Part shown: positions 59,982 to 64,000 of the stretch, in pieces
How positions within the stretch are numbered: position 1 is the first letter of the stretch
Layout: every line of letters starts with the position of its first letter
DNA from: Lagopus muta
Lineage: Eukaryota > Chordata > Aves > Galliformes > Phasianidae
Length of the DNA: 64,000 bases
NCBI RefSeq assembly: GCF_023343835.1
Contig: NC_064435.1
Coordinates: 64,366,134 to 64,430,133, forward strand
Direction of reading: 5' to 3'
Position numbers and translations under genes: made by a program
Notes under the pieces: generated by a model
Database searches by the model: none
Told to the model about the DNA's origin: nothing
Seen by the model: only the letters and a program-made list of their open reading frames with translations

Positions 59982-61688
59982 CTAGGGGGAAACAAAAGAA
60001 TAAGTTCAGTATACTACATACATTTTAAAAAGAAAACCCAGAATGTGAAGAGAGAACAAATATTTAAAACAGTGGGTTTGATTTGAGGTATCTGTTAAAG
60101 CAGCAAAGAACCGTGAAGCAGAATCACCTCTGAAAATATTCAGCCTGGTAGTGCTGTAAGGAACAGACTGATTCTGCTCACTTGCAAGATTCTGCTCACA
60201 TGCAAGAGTTCAGTAAACAGAACTCCATTCTGTTCCATTTTTCTTTCTTTCTGCAGAAGGAAATGCAATACAGCTATTTAAAGTGTGCTGATTTCCTCCA
60301 AGTCTGAACGAATTCCCTTGCAGTCAGTTGCAGAGAATAGCAGATAGCCATTACTGCACACATGCTATATGGTAAGACCATGAAACACTGCTCAAGATTG
60401 TAGCTCTGAAATGCTATAATCCAGAAAAGCAACGTAATCTTTTAAATCAGCTAAATCTTTAAGTATGTACCACTTTAAGCCCTGTCAATGACCTAGAAAA
60501 TTGTCTGAATGTTTAAATTAACTGATGGAAATTGCTGTTCTCTGATGCCCTTTAGATACCAAGTCTCATTCATTTATGAGATATGAGTGTTTAAGATATG
60601 ACTGGCATGGCTAAGTAGTTAAATTGCTGATTTTCAATGTTTACAAAACTATCTGGTACCTGGCTCATTTCTCTACTCCTTACTGAACTCCTTTGCAACT
60701 CATTTGGCTGCTATGATAAATTGAAACTCTCCATCCATGTCAAATCATAGTCCCATAATCCAAAAGACATTAATTGTACGGACAGCTGTTCTTAAATATG
60801 CAAGTGAATTTCTTTTGCCACCCTCTTAAAAAAGCCCTTAAATTTACTGTTGCAAATAACAGCTAATAGAAATCAGCAGTCTGTGGGCTACAATAGGCAG
60901 GCACACACAGTAGCCTACACTCTTCTGTGACAGCTGCATCTAAAACACTTTAAAAAATGGCAAGTTATGACAACATGTATATGCACCTGCCCAATTCAGA
61001 GGTGCCTCTAGTTGCTTGAATGAAATCTGAGGAATGAATTCTACCTCCAGTTAAATTCAATAATATTGTACTTTACAACTTGCCTTGAAGTACATTGAAA
61101 TTAAAAGTAGTGTTTTAATTCTGCTCCTGTGGTTTTATGCAAGCTGGCTGTAATCTGGAGTGCTAATAGTGTTGTCTGAACTGTGCTGAACTAAGTAGGG
61201 GATGTAGGACTTAAGTCTTCCAAGAATCTGGGTAAGGAGCTGGATAGAAAGCTTGGGCTGAGGACTCTGCTACCATGTGTATGTGGCTAGCAGAATCTCA
61301 CTTGATAATAGTTTCAATAGAGCTAATGAAACAGCAGCTACTGGTGTGCAGATACACCTTCATGAGACATGCAGGCAGCTCCTCAGCAGAGAAGAGGTGA
61401 CAAAAACGCAATGGGAACAAGAAGTTTCTAACCTGGCTCTGATAAATGCACTTCTCACATACATAGAACTCATTCCCCACATGTATCCAAACTTCTTCAC
61501 AACACTCCAAATCATTTTTGTCACCTTACTTTTCCCTTGGCCCTTGTGTGATCAGGCTAGTCAGAAATGGACCCCATTCAAGCAGGATACTGCATTCACT
61601 GATGAAACAGCTCAGGTTCACTTTTAAAAAAGTTATTTGTCTGGATTTTATTATTTATAAATACAAGCAAAGCATCTAAGCAGCTTAC
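59982..61688 (-). other. INO80C: INO80C intron (1707 bp)
   Basis: This intron lies between the two upstream INO80C exons, with a GTAAGC donor and a CCCCCTAG acceptor. It holds one clean 18-bp tandem duplication at 60171-60206 and otherwise nothing that I recognise. The open frame at 61277-61627 on the opposite strand has no family resemblance. Confidence 0.85.
60171..60206. repeat. 18-bp tandem duplication in INO80C intron
   Basis: Two adjacent 18-bp units, ATTCTGCTCACTTGCAAG and ATTCTGCTCACATGCAAG, differ at one base. Seen directly in the sequence. Confidence 0.9.
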
Positions 61689-61800
61689 AGCTAGGATCAT
61701 TTAGTTGCCATGGCAATGCCCTTTCAGAAGCAAGAATTTGTTTTAGGTTCTTCCAAGTTCTGTTCTTCTTGCCAGCTGCTGCTCCACCAATGCTGGAGTG
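61689..61800 (-). CDS. INO80C: INO80C coding exon (third from last)
   Basis: INO80C is the vertebrate counterpart of yeast Ies6, a nuclear subunit of the ATP-dependent INO80 chromatin-remodelling complex. The 112-bp exon reads 37 codons plus one base. It begins HSSIGGAAAGKKNRTWKNL and continues through KQILASERALPWQLNDPS, which I recognise as the conserved central part of vertebrate INO80C. The human protein, as I recall it, has HSGHGG at the start and NDPN at the end, so S for N is a conservative change. The acceptor is a T-rich tract ending TTCTAG (AG at 61801-61802). The donor is GTAAGC directly below 61689. The exon starts in phase 0 and leaves a single T that completes a tyrosine codon with the next exon. 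The preceding exon, expected to end in a PNFV-like motif, was not found up to 64000 and should lie outside the window. Confidence 0.95.
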
Positions 61801-64000
61801 CTAGAATTAAAAATATGATGTTCAGAGAAAAAATACAGAATACCATTTCAGAGCATGATACTTCTACTTCATAGTCTTTTAGATACATCTCACCTTGTAA
61901 CGAACCATTTGTTATCCTCACTTATTTAATCAGCAGACTAATATACTGTACTCTTTAATCTTAGTTGCAAGAAAAACAAAGACTTTTTGGACCATGTCAA
62001 AGAGCTACTATAAGTTTAGGATTAACTGAGGGAAATGAAAATCTGCTTTTTACAGGGAAAGAGAAAATGAATGTGGTTAGGTTTAGCCTGAGATTACAGG
62101 ATTCTGTATGCAATTCCCATCACACTAGGACTCATACTATGAACTTGTGTCTGAAATTGTGATTACACGGCTAAATTGTCTCTCCCTTTTTTATGGCACA
62201 GTACAGGTGCAGCTCCAGCTCGTTTGAGTAATCCGCGACTGTAGAAAACATAACTGAGCTTGCAAAATGTAATGAATGATATGAGAAGCTTTTTGGAAAT
62301 TTTATTTTTCTTTCAAATGATAGAGGGATAGAAAAGGAGTAATAAATGGAATACTGGCTGCTGAGGCAATTTTGCATTTTGAAAGCTATGCTCGCAGAAG
62401 GCTTGCTGCTGGTGCTATAGTGCTGGTTTCGCTTACTAAATGGAATGCGAAGTAATTTATTTATGCTCCTCCAGAGACAGAAGATGCACAATATACTGTA
62501 CTTTTTCTAAATGATCAAAGGACACAGATTTACAGCTTTATTTCAGAACAGAAACTGTTCTCAGAAGTGGGGAGTTGTAGTTACCACAGTTAATAATTAC
62601 TACCTGCCACCTCAGTCTCATCAAAACTCAGCTAAGTTCTTTCTGCTAATGCACTTCTGCTGTGATTAGTTTATAAATTAGGCTGCTGAACTGCTGAGAA
62701 TGATAGCAGAAAGGATTCAATGAGAAAGCTGTTTTCCGTAGATGTAAGATATATTCAGAAAAAATGTTCATGAGCTGTTGATGTATCTGTTTTGGCAATG
62801 CTCATCTACTACAGAAAGTACGTGCAAATGTTGCTCTGAGAGTAACACCTTAGTAGCAGCCACTGAAAACAGAGGCTGTTGCAGTATGAGATGGAAACAG
62901 ATATACCAGCACGTTCCTAGTTCAAATTCATTACATGAATTTTCCCCCCAAATCATTGCACAGCCATTATTTTTCACCCAACCTCAACAGGCCACAAAGT
63001 TTTGCTACTGGTTTGAGTCTCTCATCCATAATGAAAAGAAAAAGGAGGCACTGTCCTCTGAACAGTTAACCAGAAGTTCAATGCTTACAGAGTAACCTCT
63101 ATCATGTTTCTGTGTAACACCTGTTTAGAGGTATGGGTGAGGCCAGAAAAAAGCAAGCACATTAAGAGATGGATGATGTTTGACTCATTTTCTTTTGTTT
63201 AAGGTAAACTGGGCTGGAAGCAAGTAATCCAAATTGTCGTTAACAGTTCATACAGACAAAAGGCCAGTTAAACCTCAATACATTTCTTCTCGAGTTACTG
63301 ACTGTTTTCAGGATGATGACATTTTATTATAACTGCCTATCAGTGTCGAAGCAGTTGTTAAAGGCTCCGTACATTCACTACAATTTCAAGCATGCAAACT
63401 TCTGCATTGCCTCCTCGGAAATGGGGATGTCCCTCTAAGAATTGAAGGCTCAGCATGCCTTAAGGCAATTTAAATCCTATAGGGAAGCTATGTGGAGTGC
63501 CCCTGGGCACAAATGGAGCTTTTCCACTAAACCCAGTTTCCCAGAGATGCTCACTGGAGAATTAGCATGAATCAAGAACGCAGTTGTTTCCTTGACTGCT
63601 CTTCTTGTGATGGAAGTCTGTAAAGCAGGCACATAGCAACTTGCAAGTCAGAGATGAATTTTACACTCCCTGCCAAAGCCTTGCTTAGTGAGCAGTGTGA
63701 AGCCTGATTACTCAGGTTTTATGCTGAGGATATTGCCTCTTATTCATACAAAATTAAATCTGGGATAAAATCCTACTTTCTAAGTACTGGCTTAAGACCA
63801 GCAGTCTGAGAAGTTTGCTTGCCTAGAAAGCATTAGTACATTGTGCCAGTGAGTTGGCCCTGGCAGAGCAAGATATTAAAAACAAACCCAGCAGTGATAG
63901 CATGACTAGCTCTAGCCTTCCTTCGACTTCTCCCCCAATTTCAATCTCACATTGTTTTAGCAGGCTGTATTTCATCAGCTGTCAGGGTTCACACGATTTC
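61801..64000 (-). other. INO80C: INO80C upstream intron, partial
   Basis: At least 2.2 kb upstream of the first visible exon shows no further INO80C coding sequence, so the next exon should lie past the right edge. No interspersed repeat was recognised. Confidence 0.7.

Noticed and set aside
1..64000. tRNA, rRNA, CRISPR, phage or bacterial operon features
   Set aside because: No tRNA box motifs, no rRNA sequence, no regularly spaced direct repeats, and gene structure with introns plus CR1 LINEs shows a vertebrate genome.
1..64000. Endogenous retrovirus
   Set aside because: No paired long terminal repeats, primer-binding site or gag/pol/env-like frames were recognised. All reverse-transcriptase traces are CR1.

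Overview
The window is vertebrate nuclear DNA, most likely from a bird and plausibly a galliform. It holds about eighteen copies or fragments of the CR1 LINE, the dominant interspersed repeat of bird genomes. Their 3' ends carry the typical octamer tail (ATTCTATG / ATTCCATG), and they code for recognisable pieces of the CR1 reverse-transcriptase C-terminus. No mammalian SINEs, no retroviral LTR pair, no tRNA or rRNA gene, no CRISPR array and no prokaryotic operon were seen. The species cannot be fixed from the sequence alone.

The one host gene I can support lies at the right end on the minus strand: the last three coding exons of INO80C, the Ies6-type subunit of the INO80 chromatin-remodelling complex. 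The exons are 61689-61800, 59914-59981 and 55351-55482. All have consensus GT/AG splice sites and phases that join without a frame break. Together they encode about the C-terminal 103 residues, including the YL1 C-terminal domain and the stop codon. A 3' UTR follows, with two AATAAA signals near 55.0 kb. The 5' exons lie beyond the right edge.

Positions 1 to about 54.97 kb are intergenic as far as I can see, or possibly intron or UTR of a gene whose exons I could not detect. CR1 copies in both orientations make up most of the recognisable content (minus: 1.5, 2.8, 10.6, 20.2, 24.0, 25.6, 26.1, 38.6, 46.7-47.9 and 51.8-52.3 kb; plus: 2.6, 3.1, 7.7-8.4, 8.4-8.95, 14.7, 31.1, 39.5-40.2 and 49.8 kb). 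The rest is unannotated AT-rich DNA with microsatellites and short tandem duplications.

The most unusual structure is a pair of about 70-bp inverted copies at 8944-9013 and 9804-9874, about 94% identical. One copy sits inside the 3' tail of a CR1 element and is flanked by the CR1 octamer, which suggests a template-switch event. Smaller points of interest are a cluster of perfect hairpins at 37.9-38.3 kb, microsatellites that appear to have grown out of CR1 sequence, and two CR1 copies joined head to tail. I found no convincing new biological system. Nearly all other open reading frames look like chance frames or CR1 fragments.
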